Assembly: GCA_965221465.1 (NCBI GenBank)
Contig: OZ244892.1
Coordinates: forward strand, 124,001-188,000
DNA from: Azophilus sp965221465
GTDB taxonomy: Bacteria; Pseudomonadota; Gammaproteobacteria; Pseudomonadales; Azotimanducaceae
DNA length: 64,000 bases
Direction of reading: 5' to 3'
This document shows, one piece after another, positions 24,833 through 34,933 of this stretch (position 1 is its first letter; every line of letters begins with the position of its first letter). The translations under genes were made by a program, and so were the position numbers. The notes under the pieces are model-generated. The model searched no databases. It saw only the letters and a list, made by a program, of their open reading frames with translations, and had not been told where the DNA came from.

Positions 24833-26722
24833 ATGAGACTGAATTCATTTCCCCGGAAGTCCGGTTTTCTGGTCTGGTCATTCGTCTGGGCCTGTCTCCC
24901 TGTCGTGGCGAATGCCGAATCCGCGTATTCGCCCTATGCGAACGCAACCTGGCCGACACGGGTGCTGTGGGGCGATACGCACCTGCATACCACCAACTCG
25001 CTCGATGCGCGCTCGGCCGGCGTCACGCTCGATGTGGAGGATGCCTACCGCTTCGCGCGGGGCGAAACGGTAACGGCGACCAGCGGTCAACCGGCCAAGC
25101 TCTCGAGGCCGCTGGATTTTCTGGTCGTCACCGATCATTCCGATGCGCTCGGGGTTGTCGACCAGGTGATCCGCGGCAATCCTCAACTGCTCGCCAATCC
25201 CGAGTTGCGCGCCTTGCACGAAGACTTCAACAAGGGCAGCGAAGGTGCGGCGCGGGTAATGGCATACATCACACGTGTCCTGCTGGAAGGCGGCCCGAGC
25301 CCGCTGCTCGACCCGACGTTGATGCGAACCACCTGGGAGCAGTATGTCGAGACCGCCGACCGATTCAACGACCCCGGCCGGTTCACGGCCATGATCGGCT
25401 ACGAGTGGACGCCGATGATCAGCGGCGACAAGCTGCACCGCAACGTGTTGTACCGGGACGACGCGCGCTCGGCCCGCCGGCTTCTGCCGTTCACTGCGGC
25501 GGAGAGCATCCATCCCGAAGCACTCTGGCGCTGGATGCAGCGCTACGAAGACGAAACCGGTGGCCGCGTGCTGGCGCTGGCGCACAACGGCAACCTGGGT
25601 AACGGCAAGATGTTCCCGGTTGAGGTCAATCCCAACACGGGCACCGCCATCGATTCGGAATACGTGAAAAACCGCGCCCGCTGGGAGCCGCTCTTCGAGG
25701 TGACACAGATCAAGGGCGACAGCGAAGCCCATCCTTATCTGTCGCCCAATGACGAATTTGCCGATTTCGAGAGTTGGGACCGGGGCAATACGATGCTGAC
25801 CGAGCCCAAGGACCCGAACATGCTGCAGTACGAGTATGCCCGTGAGGCGCTCAAGAACGGCTTGAAGCTCGAGCGCAATCTGGGCTCGAACCCTTACCAG
25901 TTCGGCATGGTCGGGTCTACCGACAGCCATACCGGGCTTTCCACTGCCGAGGAGAGCAACTACTTCGGCAAAATGGCCAACAACGAACCGCGGCGCGGCC
26001 GGATAGCCGAACCGATGTTCCCAACTGACGGTGACGCCTGGCAGAACTGGGAAACCAGTGCGTCCGGCTACGCGGCCGTTTGGGCGACAGAGAACACGCG
26101 GGAAGCCATCTGGGACGCCATGGCCCGCAGGGAGGTCTATGCCACCACGGGGCCGCGCATGACCGTGCGCTTCTTTGGCGGCTGGGGTTTTTCGGCAGAC
26201 GATGCGAGTTACCAGTTGCTGGCGGCGCGCGGGTACGCCAAGGGGGTGCCGATGGGCGGCACCCTGCACAACGGAGCGGAAGGCGAAGCGCCGACTTTTC
26301 TGGTGGGCGCCATGAAAGACCCCTCGAGCGGCCATCTCGATCGCATCCAGATCGTCAAGGGCTGGCTGGATGCCGACGGCGTCACGCAGGAGAAAGTCTT
26401 CAACGTGGTCTGGGGCGATGCGCACGAGCGGCAGCTGCAGCCGGACGGCAAGTTGCCCGCGATCGGGAATACGGTGAATGTGGCCGATGCCAGCTGGTCG
26501 AATACGATCGGCGATGCCGAACTGGTCGGCTTCTGGCGAGACCCGGAGTTCGACGCGACCCAGCCGGCGGTGTACTACGTGCGGGTGATCGAGATTCCGA
26601 CGCCGCGCTGGGTGGCCTACGATGCCAAGCGCTTCGGTGAGGAGATTCCGGCGGAAGCACCCGCAGTCATACAGGAACGCGCCTACACCTCGCCGATCTG
26701 GTACTCGCCGCCGGGTAAATGA
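24833..26722 (+). CDS. DUF3604 protein (PHP-like metallo-hydrolase), exported
   Basis: A 629-residue protein with a signal peptide (FLVWSFVWACLPVVANAES) and the DUF3604 pattern of PHP-like metal ligands: WGDTHLHT, VTDHSDALG, LAHNGNLG and GSTDSHTGLS. These histidine/aspartate clusters imply a two- or three-metal phosphoesterase-type site in the periplasm, but the family has no firmly known substrate. The start at 24833 follows GAGGAGGT; the upstream codons of the same frame are not signal-peptide-like. The palindrome at 24567 precedes it. Confidence 0.85.
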   Translation: MRLNSFPRKSGFLVWSFVWACLPVVANAESAYSPYANATWPTRVLWGDTHLHTTNSLDARSAGVTLDVEDAYRFARGETVTATSGQPAKLSRPLDFLVVTDHSDALGVVDQVIRGNPQLLANPELRALHEDFNKGSEGAARVMAYITRVLLEGGPSPLLDPTLMRTTWEQYVETADRFNDPGRFTAMIGYEWTPMISGDKLHRNVLYRDDARSARRLLPFTAAESIHPEALWRWMQRYEDETGGRVLALAHNGNLGNGKMFPVEVNPNTGTAIDSEYVKNRARWEPLFEVTQIKGDSEAHPYLSPNDEFADFESWDRGNTMLTEPKDPNMLQYEYAREALKNGLKLERNLGSNPYQFGMVGSTDSHTGLSTAEESNYFGKMANNEPRRGRIAEPMFPTDGDAWQNWETSASGYAAVWATENTREAIWDAMARREVYATTGPRMTVRFFGGWGFSADDASYQLLAARGYAKGVPMGGTLHNGAEGEAPTFLVGAMKDPSSGHLDRIQIVKGWLDADGVTQEKVFNVVWGDAHERQLQPDGKLPAIGNTVNVADASWSNTIGDAELVGFWRDPEFDATQPAVYYVRVIEIPTPRWVAYDAKRFGEEIPAEAPAVIQERAYTSPIWYSPPGK

Positions 26723-26771
26723 ACGCCTTGGGCTGGTCTCGGCCAACCCGGCTTTTTCCCCACCACGTCGA

Positions 26772-26921
26772 CTAAGGCCGGGCAGTTTGGGACGGGCTTG
26801 CTGCGCCTATTGACTGCGAAATCTCCTCGCGAATCACGCGGCGCAGCGTCATCTCCAGTTCGTTGCTCGCGAGGTGCTCCACGGATATCACGCCGGGCCA
26901 ACCATAGAAGCCGGCCCGCAT
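26772..26921 (-). pseudogene. Short remnant frame of an unknown gene
   Basis: A 49-codon minus-strand frame beginning MRAGFYGWPGVISVEHLAS and continuing NELEMTLRRVIREEIS has protein-like composition, with stops just upstream. The phrase GVISVEH recalls sugar-phosphate isomerase-like TIM barrels, but the piece is too short to assign. It is probably the 3' end of a deleted gene. Confidence 0.25.
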
Positions 26922-27011
26922 CCGTCAGCAACTTTCTGCTGCGGACTCCGATGCACTCGTCCTGAGTGGGTATGCTGTAAATTTGTCGGGCAAGTTTCGT
27001 AAAACAAGGGA

Positions 27012-27773
27012 ATGAAAATGGCAAGATTCGATGGGAAATCCGTGATCGTCACGGGATCGAGCGGTGGCATCGGCAGGGCGGCGGCGATTCGCTTTGCGCG
27101 GGAAGGGGCGAAGGTCGCGCTTGCGGACCTCGCGGAGGAGGGCAACGCCGAGACCCTGGCGACGATTACGTCGGCAGGCGGCGAAGCGATTGCGCTCAGC
27201 GTCGATGTTTCTGTCGAGGCGCAGGTCGAGCAGATGGTGAAGATCACTGCCGAGCGATTCGGCGGTGTTGACGTCGGCGTGAACAACGCGGGCGTCTTCC
27301 AGCCCCTCGGGCAGATGCACGAACAGGAAGACGAGACTTTTCAGAAAGTCATGAACGTCAATCTGCGCGGCGTATGGCTCTGCATGAAACACCAGATCCG
27401 GCAGATGCTGAAAGCGGGCGGTGGGGCGATCGTCAATACCACGTCGTCGGCTTCGGTTTGCGGTACGCCCTTGTCCGCCTTCTACAGCGCCAGCAAGCAT
27501 GGCGTACTCGGGTTGACTCGCTCCGCCGGCATCGAATACGCGGCTTCGGGAATCCGCATCAATGCGATTGCGCCGGGTGGCACCCTGACACCGATGCTGG
27601 AATCCGTGTATGCGAAGCATCCGGAGTTTGCCGAAATGGGCGCAGACAGAACGCCGGCCGGGCGCGTTGCCGACCCCGACGAGATGGCTTCGGCCATCCT
27701 GTATCTCGCGTCGGACGATGCGAGTTTCGTCGTGGGGCACAACTTGGTGGTGGACGGCGGATTCTCGGTTTGA
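27012..27773 (+). CDS. Short-chain dehydrogenase/reductase (SDR)
   Basis: A 253-residue classical SDR: TGSSGGIG cofactor loop at residues 14-21, NNAG (VNNAGVFQP), active-site serine in NTTSSAS and YSASK catalytic pair, ending VDGGFSV. A second ATG two codons downstream (27018) is an equal start candidate; AAGGG lies upstream. Its closest named relatives by motif are 3-oxoacyl-ACP reductase/steroid dehydrogenase-like SDRs, which is not enough to name a substrate. It is convergent with the TonB receptor that follows. Confidence 0.9.
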   Translation: MKMARFDGKSVIVTGSSGGIGRAAAIRFAREGAKVALADLAEEGNAETLATITSAGGEAIALSVDVSVEAQVEQMVKITAERFGGVDVGVNNAGVFQPLGQMHEQEDETFQKVMNVNLRGVWLCMKHQIRQMLKAGGGAIVNTTSSASVCGTPLSAFYSASKHGVLGLTRSAGIEYAASGIRINAIAPGGTLTPMLESVYAKHPEFAEMGADRTPAGRVADPDEMASAILYLASDDASFVVGHNLVVDGGFSV

Positions 27774-27857
27774 GCGAGCCCGGGCAAGGGCGGGCCGCTT
27801 CGAACGAGGCCGAATCGACGGTCAAACCCGCATCCGTCACCAGCTTCCTGTTGCGCG

Positions 27858-30140
27858 CTAGAAGTTCATGCTCAGCGTCACGCCGAAGCGGCGCGTGTAG
27901 TTGAACGCCAGCTGGTTTGCGTGAGCCAGCCCGAAGCCGCCGGCGATCACGACGTCTGTTGGATAAAACTCGTCCGTCGCGTTCTTGACGTAGAACTGCG
28001 CCTCGTAGCGGCCGTCGTTCGATTCAATGCCCAGGGCCAGATCCAGCAGGCCGTAGGAATCGACGATACTGCCCGGATCGTTGTTCGCCAGGTACACCGT
28101 GTCGTCCTGCCAGTAGTACATGCCCTGCACGTAGGCGTTGACGGGCAGCGAATCGAGTGGAAGGTCGTAGCGCGCGAACAGGCTGAAGCTCCAGTTCGGC
28201 GAGTAGGGCAGGTCTTCGCCGGACAGGTCCTGCACGTTGTCGATGCATCCTTCGGCTACCGTCTGACCCCCATAGCAGGCCGCGCCCGTGTAATCCTCGT
28301 AGGTGGCGTCGGTATAGGCAACGTTCATCGAAACCAGCAGGTTCTCGCCCAGGGTGGCGCTAATCTCAGCCTCGATGCCCTTGGTTTCCAACTTGCCGGC
28401 GTTGCCGAGCAGGAAGACTGGCGCAAGATTGACGATGACCGATTGCGATGCCTGGAAATCCTTGAAGTCGGTGAGGAAGGCGCTGACGTTCAACTGCAAC
28501 CGCCCGTCGAGCCAGCGAGATTTCATGCCCACTTCATAGTTGGTGGGAATTTCCGGATTCACGATGGCCGTGTTGCCCAACGGCGCGGACGACAGCATGT
28601 TGACGCCGGGCCCCTTGTAACCCCGGGCAACGTTCGCGAACAACATCACGTCTTCGGCGGCGTCGTACTCGCCAATGACGCGCCAGGAGACTTTCGACTC
28701 GTTCGTGGATTCATCGACCATCCCCGGGCGAGCCTCGGGAATCGAGGGCAGTCCGAATACCTGGTCCGGGTTGATGAACCCCACCGTTTGGACAAGGGCG
28801 ATGTCTTCGTCGGTGTAGCGGGCGCCGAACGACAGCCTCGCCCGGTCGCTCACATTCCAGGTCGCCTGGCCGAAACCGGCAAAGCTCTCGTTGACCAGTT
28901 CGGCACTGATCGCCAGCGATTGATTGAAGGGCAGCCCGACGAACTCGTTCAGGTTGATCACCCGACTGAACGTGCGGTCAAGCTCGTTTCTGTAGTAGTA
29001 CAGGCCGGCCACGTAGGTCAGGGTCTGATCGAGCGGCGATTGCAGGCGGATTTCCTGGGTCCATTGGTCCCGCTCGCCTTGGCTGAGGTTAAGTGGAATC
29101 AGGTCCACGGGAATGCCGAAGCCCCGCGCATTGCCGAGGATGTCGGCATTGGTGAACGAACTGATGGAGGTGAGCGTGTACTCGCCGATGTCATAGTCGA
29201 GTTGCACGCTGTAGATGTTCTGCTCCGTTTCAGCTTCGCTGTCGCGCCGTTGAAAGAACCGGTCCGCCTCCGGTTCCACGGGCAGGGTGCCGCCCTGTGC
29301 GGCGGCCAGAATCGGGTAGAACTGGCTGAAAGGCGGGTTCAAGGCATCGGGGATGACGGCCCCGCCGTTCAGGTTGCCGCGCTTGAAGTGCTTGTAGCTC
29401 ACCAGCACGTCGAGCGCGTCGGTAGGGCTGAAGAGCAGCTTGGCGCTCAGATTCAATTCGTCCCGGTCGTTGTAGTCGTTCCCTTCGGGATGGGTGTTTT
29501 CGATGAACCCGTCGCGCGTGCTGGAGGAGACGGACAGGCGGCCGAGCACGCTTTCGCCCAAGGGGCCGGAGAGGTAGCCGGCGTACTTCTGTTCGTTCTC
29601 CTCCCCGAAGCCCGCTCTCAGCCCCCATTCCAGCTCTTCCGTGGGCGCCTTGGTGACGATGTTGACCATGCCGGCCGATGCGTTCTTGCCGAACAGCATG
29701 CCCTGCGGCCCCCGCAGTACCTCAACGCGCTCAACATCGGCCATGTCCAGGAAGTTCGTGGCCAGGGCGGGGCTTACGACACCGTCGATGGTCATGCCGA
29801 CAGACTGCTCCACGCCCCTGGAGAACGACGCTGTGCCCACGCCTCTGATCTGCAGCGATCGGCCGTTGTCCGTGGCGCCGCCCTTGTAGGTCAGGCCGGG
29901 CAGGGTCTTGGCCAGGTCTGCGATTTCGTTGCGCTGCAGCGCATCGAGGCGGTCGCCGCTGATGGCCGTTACCGACAGGGGCACGTCCTGAATGCTCTGC
30001 GCCCGCTTCTGGGCCGTGACGACGATTTCCTCGATGGCGCTGTCGGCGGCTAGCGCCGACGCCGGGCCAAGCAGCGCCATTGCCAGCACCAATAAACCTG
30101 TCCGCCCGCTATGGACGTGTGGCATGCGTGTCAACTGCAT
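27858..30140 (-). CDS. TonB-dependent outer-membrane receptor
   Basis: A 760-residue receptor. Signal peptide ends in ASALAAD; TonB-box-like AIEEIVVTAQKR; plug motif (SLQIRGVGTASFS; ERVEVLRGPQGMLFGKNASAGMVNIVT); last strand RRFGVTLSMNF. The start MQLTRMPHVHSG at 30140 has AAGAGGAG upstream; the longer frame carries a His/Asn-rich non-signal extension. It belongs to a different subgroup from the 22224/47792 pair. It is 183 bp downstream of a BVMO gene on the same strand, so it may be co-expressed with it. Confidence 0.92.
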   Translation of the reverse strand: MQLTRMPHVHSGRTGLLVLAMALLGPASALAADSAIEEIVVTAQKRAQSIQDVPLSVTAISGDRLDALQRNEIADLAKTLPGLTYKGGATDNGRSLQIRGVGTASFSRGVEQSVGMTIDGVVSPALATNFLDMADVERVEVLRGPQGMLFGKNASAGMVNIVTKAPTEELEWGLRAGFGEENEQKYAGYLSGPLGESVLGRLSVSSSTRDGFIENTHPEGNDYNDRDELNLSAKLLFSPTDALDVLVSYKHFKRGNLNGGAVIPDALNPPFSQFYPILAAAQGGTLPVEPEADRFFQRRDSEAETEQNIYSVQLDYDIGEYTLTSISSFTNADILGNARGFGIPVDLIPLNLSQGERDQWTQEIRLQSPLDQTLTYVAGLYYYRNELDRTFSRVINLNEFVGLPFNQSLAISAELVNESFAGFGQATWNVSDRARLSFGARYTDEDIALVQTVGFINPDQVFGLPSIPEARPGMVDESTNESKVSWRVIGEYDAAEDVMLFANVARGYKGPGVNMLSSAPLGNTAIVNPEIPTNYEVGMKSRWLDGRLQLNVSAFLTDFKDFQASQSVIVNLAPVFLLGNAGKLETKGIEAEISATLGENLLVSMNVAYTDATYEDYTGAACYGGQTVAEGCIDNVQDLSGEDLPYSPNWSFSLFARYDLPLDSLPVNAYVQGMYYWQDDTVYLANNDPGSIVDSYGLLDLALGIESNDGRYEAQFYVKNATDEFYPTDVVIAGGFGLAHANQLAFNYTRRFGVTLSMNF

Positions 30141-30323
30141 CTGATTGCTCCTCTTGTAGTTCCCGTGTTCGTGGTTCCGGTGTTCGTAATGGGTCAGTCC
30201 CTGGACACTCACTGCCACGCCCTGAAGTCGATCTTCAGTTGTCGGCGTCGATTTTCAGTGTATTCGCCTAGCCACTGCAACTCTCGAGGGCAGGTCGTCG
30301 AAACTTCGTGGGAATCCCGCCGG

Positions 30324-32210
30324 TCAGGACTGACGGCGAACCGGCCTGAAGCGGTAGGCCTCCAGCGTCTCCTGCGCCCAGTTGCGCAAACGTGCGGAAG
30401 CTTGCTTGCCGCCGTAGTAGCCGAGCGAGCCGGGCGCGGCGCGACCGTAGCCGTTGAAATTCGTCAGGCAGTCTCGCAGAGGGGCGGTCGCCAGGTCGGC
30501 ATCGGCGCAGAGTTTCGCCCAACGGTCCTCGTCCTGCTTGCGGATGTCGACGACGCCATGGCCGAGTTCACGCATGGCGCCAAGCAGCCGGGCGACGTAT
30601 TCGGTGTGCTCCTCGATGGCGTCGGTGAAGTTGAAGGTTCCTCCGGTGCCCTGGGGGCCGGCGACGATGAACAGGTTCGGGTAGCCGTGGCAGTGTACGC
30701 CCAGAAAGGTGCGCGTGCCTTCCTCTTCCCACTTTTGCGCGACGCTGCGCCCATCGGCGCCCGTTATGCGGCCCATGGATTCCCGCGACATGAAATCGAA
30801 CCCGGTGGCGTAGATGAGCACGTCGAGGTCGTACTGCACGCCGCCGTGTCGTACGCCATGCGCATTGATTTGCTGTACCCCGCGGGGCGCCACATCGACC
30901 AGCGTGACATTGGCGCGATTGAAGGTGGGCAGGTACTCGTCGTGGAAGTTCGGCCGCTTGCAGCCATAGGGGTAGTAGGGCTTCATCGCCGTTGCGGTAC
31001 CGGGGTCGTCGACAATAGCGTCGACCCGGTCGCGGATCTGCCTCATGATGCGAAAACTCGTCTCGAGTTCGCGCTCGAGCAGTTCCTCGGGGCTGAGGCG
31101 GGGTCCGTCGCCGTAAAGCCGTCGCTTTGGCCGTTGGGCATTGCCGGAAAGGTAGGCGTCGTTGGCTTTCAGTGCCCGGCGGCCGATCAGCTTGCCGAAG
31201 CGTTCCCGGCGGCGCCGAGCCCAGCCCGGTTCGTTCTTCCACTGCTCGATTTCCTCGGGCGTGGTGTCGCGCTGGTCGCGCACATCGATGGTGGAGGGCG
31301 TGCGCTGAAACACGTACAGGTGTGCCGCGTCTTTCGCGATCTCGGGAATGACCTGGACGGCGGTAGCGCCGGTGCCGATGATGCCGATGCGCTTGCCGGC
31401 CAGGTCGACGTTGTAGTCCCAACGAGCGGTATGGAACGATTGCCCTTCGAACGTTTCCATGCCGTCGATGCGCGCGAGCCTCGGCGTGGTAAGCGTGCCG
31501 TTGGCCAATACCAGAAATCGGGCTCGCATCGCATCGCCGCGGTTGGTGCGCACCGTCCAGCGTTCGGCATCGTCGTCCCACCTGGCCGCGGTCATCTCGG
31601 TGTGGAACAGGCAGTGGTCGTAGAAGCCGAAGCGGTTGGCCATCATCTGGCAGTATTCGAAGATCTCGAAGCCGGAAGCGAACTTTCTGGACGGGAAATA
31701 CCCCATCTCGTCGAGCAGCGGCAGGTAGGAATAGGATTCCACGTCACAGGCGACGCCCGGGTAGCGATTCCAGTACCAGGTGCCGCCGACATCGCCGCCC
31801 TTTTCGCAGAAACGCACGTCGGCGAACCCGGCCTGGGACAGCCGGTACCACAGCAGCAGCCCGGAAAAGCCGGCGCCCACCACCAGAATTTCGCACTCGT
31901 CGGTGAGTGCCTCCCGCTCGACCGGAGCGGTGGAGTAGTGATCCTCGAGATAGCTGGCGAACTTGCCCTCCATCGCCATGTAATTGTCGGCGTCACGCCG
32001 CATTTCATTGAATTCGCGGATCTGCGCCCGGGCCCGGTCGTCGTAGACTGCGTCCGCATTGAATTCCGGCAACGCCAGGTAGTCGGCATTCTCCACCACG
32101 CCGTAGCCCTTGCCGTCGATCTTCTCCGATGCCTTCCCGGCACGGGTGTTGAACAGCTTGTATCCCGTTTCGGGATCGATACGGATCGCCGGAGTCGAGT
32201 CAGCGGCCAT
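30324..32210 (-). CDS. Baeyer-Villiger-type flavin monooxygenase
   Basis: A 628-residue class B flavoprotein. First Rossmann loop GAGFSG (about residues 113-118), the Baeyer-Villiger fingerprint FEGQSFHTARWD (254-265, FxGxxxHxxxW), second nucleotide loop IGTGATAVQV for NADPH, and ATGFD near the end. The ~110-residue N-terminal extension before the first loop is typical of the cyclododecanone/steroid BVMO branch. Such enzymes insert oxygen next to a ketone, making esters or lactones, e.g. in steroid ring or side-chain cleavage. Start 32210 is chosen for AGGAGGG. A perfect palindrome lies 130 bp upstream. Confidence 0.92.
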   Translation of the reverse strand: MAADSTPAIRIDPETGYKLFNTRAGKASEKIDGKGYGVVENADYLALPEFNADAVYDDRARAQIREFNEMRRDADNYMAMEGKFASYLEDHYSTAPVEREALTDECEILVVGAGFSGLLLWYRLSQAGFADVRFCEKGGDVGGTWYWNRYPGVACDVESYSYLPLLDEMGYFPSRKFASGFEIFEYCQMMANRFGFYDHCLFHTEMTAARWDDDAERWTVRTNRGDAMRARFLVLANGTLTTPRLARIDGMETFEGQSFHTARWDYNVDLAGKRIGIIGTGATAVQVIPEIAKDAAHLYVFQRTPSTIDVRDQRDTTPEEIEQWKNEPGWARRRRERFGKLIGRRALKANDAYLSGNAQRPKRRLYGDGPRLSPEELLERELETSFRIMRQIRDRVDAIVDDPGTATAMKPYYPYGCKRPNFHDEYLPTFNRANVTLVDVAPRGVQQINAHGVRHGGVQYDLDVLIYATGFDFMSRESMGRITGADGRSVAQKWEEEGTRTFLGVHCHGYPNLFIVAGPQGTGGTFNFTDAIEEHTEYVARLLGAMRELGHGVVDIRKQDEDRWAKLCADADLATAPLRDCLTNFNGYGRAAPGSLGYYGGKQASARLRNWAQETLEAYRFRPVRRQS

Positions 32211-32342
32211 GGCGCACCCCTCCTGGCGAACCATCGACTTCGAGAATGCGGGCTGGATTCGGCCCGCGTTGAATCCGCATACCAATCGACTGCATTGGCC
32301 CCAAGCTCACAATGGATATTCGCCGCACGCTACACTAAATTC

Positions 32343-32358
32343 AATTGACTAGTCAATT
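32343..32358. promoter_or_regulatory. Perfect 16-bp palindrome AATTGACTAGTCAATT, probable operator
   Basis: Fully symmetric, and identical to the site at 24567 except in the central four-base core. It lies upstream of the BVMO gene (minus strand) and of the broken SDR (plus strand). Confidence 0.7.
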
Positions 32359-32495
32359 ATTATGAGGTGTGCTTGTTGGCAACAAATGGACTTGTCCGGT
32401 TTTAAAACAAATAAACTGTCCGGTTGCAGACTGCGCCGAATTGGAGCGATTCGGAGTTGGTCATGGGGATTGTTCTGGTCAACATCTACCCATAG

Positions 32496-33301
32496 GCGGC
32501 AATTCGACTTGCAGGTGAACTTGCCGTCGTAACCGGAGCCTCGTCGGGCATTGGCGCCTGTTTTGCCGAGCAGCTTGCCGGCCGCGGTTCCGATCTCATC
32601 GTCGTTGCCAGGCGCCGTGAGCGGCTGGAAAAGCTGGCGAAATCGATCGAGGAGCGGTTTGGCGCGGCAGTGGAAGTCAGGGCGGTCGATCTGTCGGACC
32701 AGGCCTCGAGGCGCGGGCTTGCGGACTACCTGGGGTCACTCGAGCGCGTCGATACACTCGTCAACTCGGCGGGTTTCGGCACCAACGGCGCCTTTGCGTC
32801 GGTCAGCGCGGTGCGCATCGAACAGGAACTGAACGTCGACATGGTGGCCCTGATCATGCTGACGCGAGCCGTATTGCCAGGAATGCTGACACGGTCCAGC
32901 GGCGACATCATCAACGTTTCCTCTGTCGGGGGATTCAATGCCGCGCCTTATTTCGCAACCTACAGCGGCATCAGGTCGGGTGTCATTACCTTCACGGAGT
33001 CCCTGTATGGCGAACTGAAGGGCACGGGCGGCGGGTTCAGGTGCTGTGCCCGGGGCCGGTGCCGACGGAATTCAACGATGTGGCGGGAGTCGACGAAATG
33101 CCGACCCCAGGCCTGATGATTCAGTCGGCCGAAGACTGTGTGGCCGGTTCGTTGCGGGATCTGGAGAAGGGGAAAGCGGTGAGCGTTCCGAATACGGCTT
33201 GCCGTTGGATCTTCAGGTTCGTCCGGCACTTGCCGCTTTCCGTTCGTCTGGCGTTTGTCTCGGGGATGGTGCCGGAGGAAAACGACGGCGTTTTGCGATG
33301 A
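32496..33301 (+). pseudogene. Broken short-chain dehydrogenase (lost start, frameshift)
   Basis: The frame has SDR motifs GELAVVTGASSGIG, VNSAGFGTNG, NVSSVGG and YSGIRSG (tyrosine present, lysine replaced). No start codon lies in frame before the cofactor loop: an in-frame TAG ends at 32495 after MGIVLVNIYP. Near 33030 the reading continues only after a one-base shift (the C-terminal VLCPGPVPTEF and the rest of the protein up to 33301 are in another frame). Both defects make a functional protein unlikely. Confidence 0.75.
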
Positions 33302-33311
33302 CAGTGGGGCG

Positions 33312-34889
33312 CTACCCGGCTTCCTCGAGCAGTCTTTCCCGCAGCTTCGCTTTCGCGATCTTTTCCAGATTGGCACGCGGCAGCGAGTCGACGATGCGCA
33401 CTTCCCGGGGCCGTTTGAAGTCCGCCAGCGATCGTTCGCAGGTGCGTTCAATCTCGTTTTCGAGCTTCTTCGGGTCCTGCTTGCCGCGTGCGAGTACAAA
33501 TGCCACCGGCACTTCGTTCAGCATCCGGTCGGGCTTTGCGACCACCGCGGCTTCGGCAACGTCCGGCAGCGACTGAATCACCCGCTCTACTTCGGCGGCG
33601 CTGACGTTCTCGCCACCGACCTTCAGCACGTCCTTGATCCGGTCTTCGAACGACAGGGTCCCGTCGGGGTTCACCCGTACCCGATCGCCGGTGATGAAGA
33701 ACCCGGCGTCGTCGAAACTGGATTCCGTAACCTGCTCGTTGTTCAGGTAGCGATCGAAGATGGAAACGCCTGGAATGCCGCGGATTCGCAGTTCGCCGGC
33801 TTCTCCCGGTTCCACGCCGGTTTCCTCCGGTGACAGCACGGCAATCTCGTAGAGTGGCGATGGCCGTCCCATTGTGAAGGGGGTGTCCTCATGCAGCACC
33901 GAACCGACGATTCCCAAGCTCACCGTTTCGGTCATGCCCCACCAGCCCAGCGAGCGAACCTTGAATTTCCTGTCGTAGATGCCGTTGACGCCCACGCCCC
34001 AGGTTCGGAACCGGTGCGCCGGCACTTCCTGATTCTTGATTGCGTTCACGCAGAAGGGCACGACGGAACTCCAGGTGCAACCGTGCCGCAGGGCCACATC
34101 CCAGAACCGGCTTGCGGAGAAGCGGGGTTGCAGCACCACGGTGCCGCCTGCCCACAGGGAAGCCAGTACCTGGCAGGACATCGCGTTCATGTGGAACAGC
34201 GGCAGCATCGTCTGGTGTACGTCGGTGGATACCAACCCTTCGCTGAAGACGCCGGCGCGTGCGGCCCACAGCCCGTTGGCATGGGTCCAGACCACGCCCT
34301 TCGGCCGGGATGTGGTGCCGGACGTGTACATCACGCACAGCGGCGCCGTCGGGTCGACGTCCCGTTCGGGCGGCTCCGAATCGGAGAGTAGCGCGGCAAA
34401 AGCCTGGCCTGCGGCAACGGCCGTGCCGGCCGGCATGCCTGCGTCCGAGTCGGTCACGGCAAGCCACTGCAGATCGGGGCAGTGGTCGGCGACCAGGGAG
34501 GCGAACTTCGGCTGGGTAACGGCTGCCTTGACCCCTGCAAAACCGGCGTAGTAGTTCAGTTCGGCGCCTGCAGACCGGGTGTTGGTGGTGACCGCGACGG
34601 CGCCCAGCCTGGCGCAGGCGAACCAGCTCAACAGGAACTCGGGGCAGTTCTCCAGATGAACGAGAACGAAATCGCCCTTGCCGATGCCGCGGTCGGCCAT
34701 TCCGGCAGCCAGCCGCCTGGTTGCCTCGGAAAACTCCCGATACGTCCATTGCCGCCCGGGTAGCTCGAAGGGTTCCCAGACCAGAAAAGGGTGATGCGCC
34801 CGGAGACGGGCCTGCTGGTCCAGGAGCGTACCCATGTCCCAACCGGAGAACGGATTTGCCGCTGGGTGTCGAAGGGTGGGACGAGTCAT
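33312..34889 (-). CDS. Acyl-CoA synthetase/ligase (AMP-binding)
   Basis: A 525-residue ANL-superfamily enzyme with the ATP loop YTSGTTSRPKGVVWTH, adenine-site GWWGMTETVSLG, the hinge aspartate region ITGDRVRVNPDGT and the catalytic-lysine segment PRANLEKIAKAKLRE near the C-terminus. It joins a carboxylic acid to CoA through an acyl-AMP. Its stop is 10 bp from the pseudogene that ends on the other strand. The promoter region contains a partial copy of the recurring palindrome (34934-34949). Confidence 0.9.
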   Translation of the reverse strand: MTRPTLRHPAANPFSGWDMGTLLDQQARLRAHHPFLVWEPFELPGRQWTYREFSEATRRLAAGMADRGIGKGDFVLVHLENCPEFLLSWFACARLGAVAVTTNTRSAGAELNYYAGFAGVKAAVTQPKFASLVADHCPDLQWLAVTDSDAGMPAGTAVAAGQAFAALLSDSEPPERDVDPTAPLCVMYTSGTTSRPKGVVWTHANGLWAARAGVFSEGLVSTDVHQTMLPLFHMNAMSCQVLASLWAGGTVVLQPRFSASRFWDVALRHGCTWSSVVPFCVNAIKNQEVPAHRFRTWGVGVNGIYDRKFKVRSLGWWGMTETVSLGIVGSVLHEDTPFTMGRPSPLYEIAVLSPEETGVEPGEAGELRIRGIPGVSIFDRYLNNEQVTESSFDDAGFFITGDRVRVNPDGTLSFEDRIKDVLKVGGENVSAAEVERVIQSLPDVAEAAVVAKPDRMLNEVPVAFVLARGKQDPKKLENEIERTCERSLADFKRPREVRIVDSLPRANLEKIAKAKLRERLLEEAG

Positions 34890-34933
34890 CGGATTCGCTT
34901 CGCGGCGGGATGCAAACAGGCTAACACGACACT

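Noticed and set aside
24878..26746. Long minus-strand frame opposite DUF3604 gene
   Set aside because: No motifs; antisense shadow. Same for the long plus frames at 27921-30053, 30111-32348 and 56480-58348.
32385..32425. Direct repeat TGTCCGGTT as an insertion-sequence end
   Set aside because: Only two 9-bp copies and no transposase nearby.
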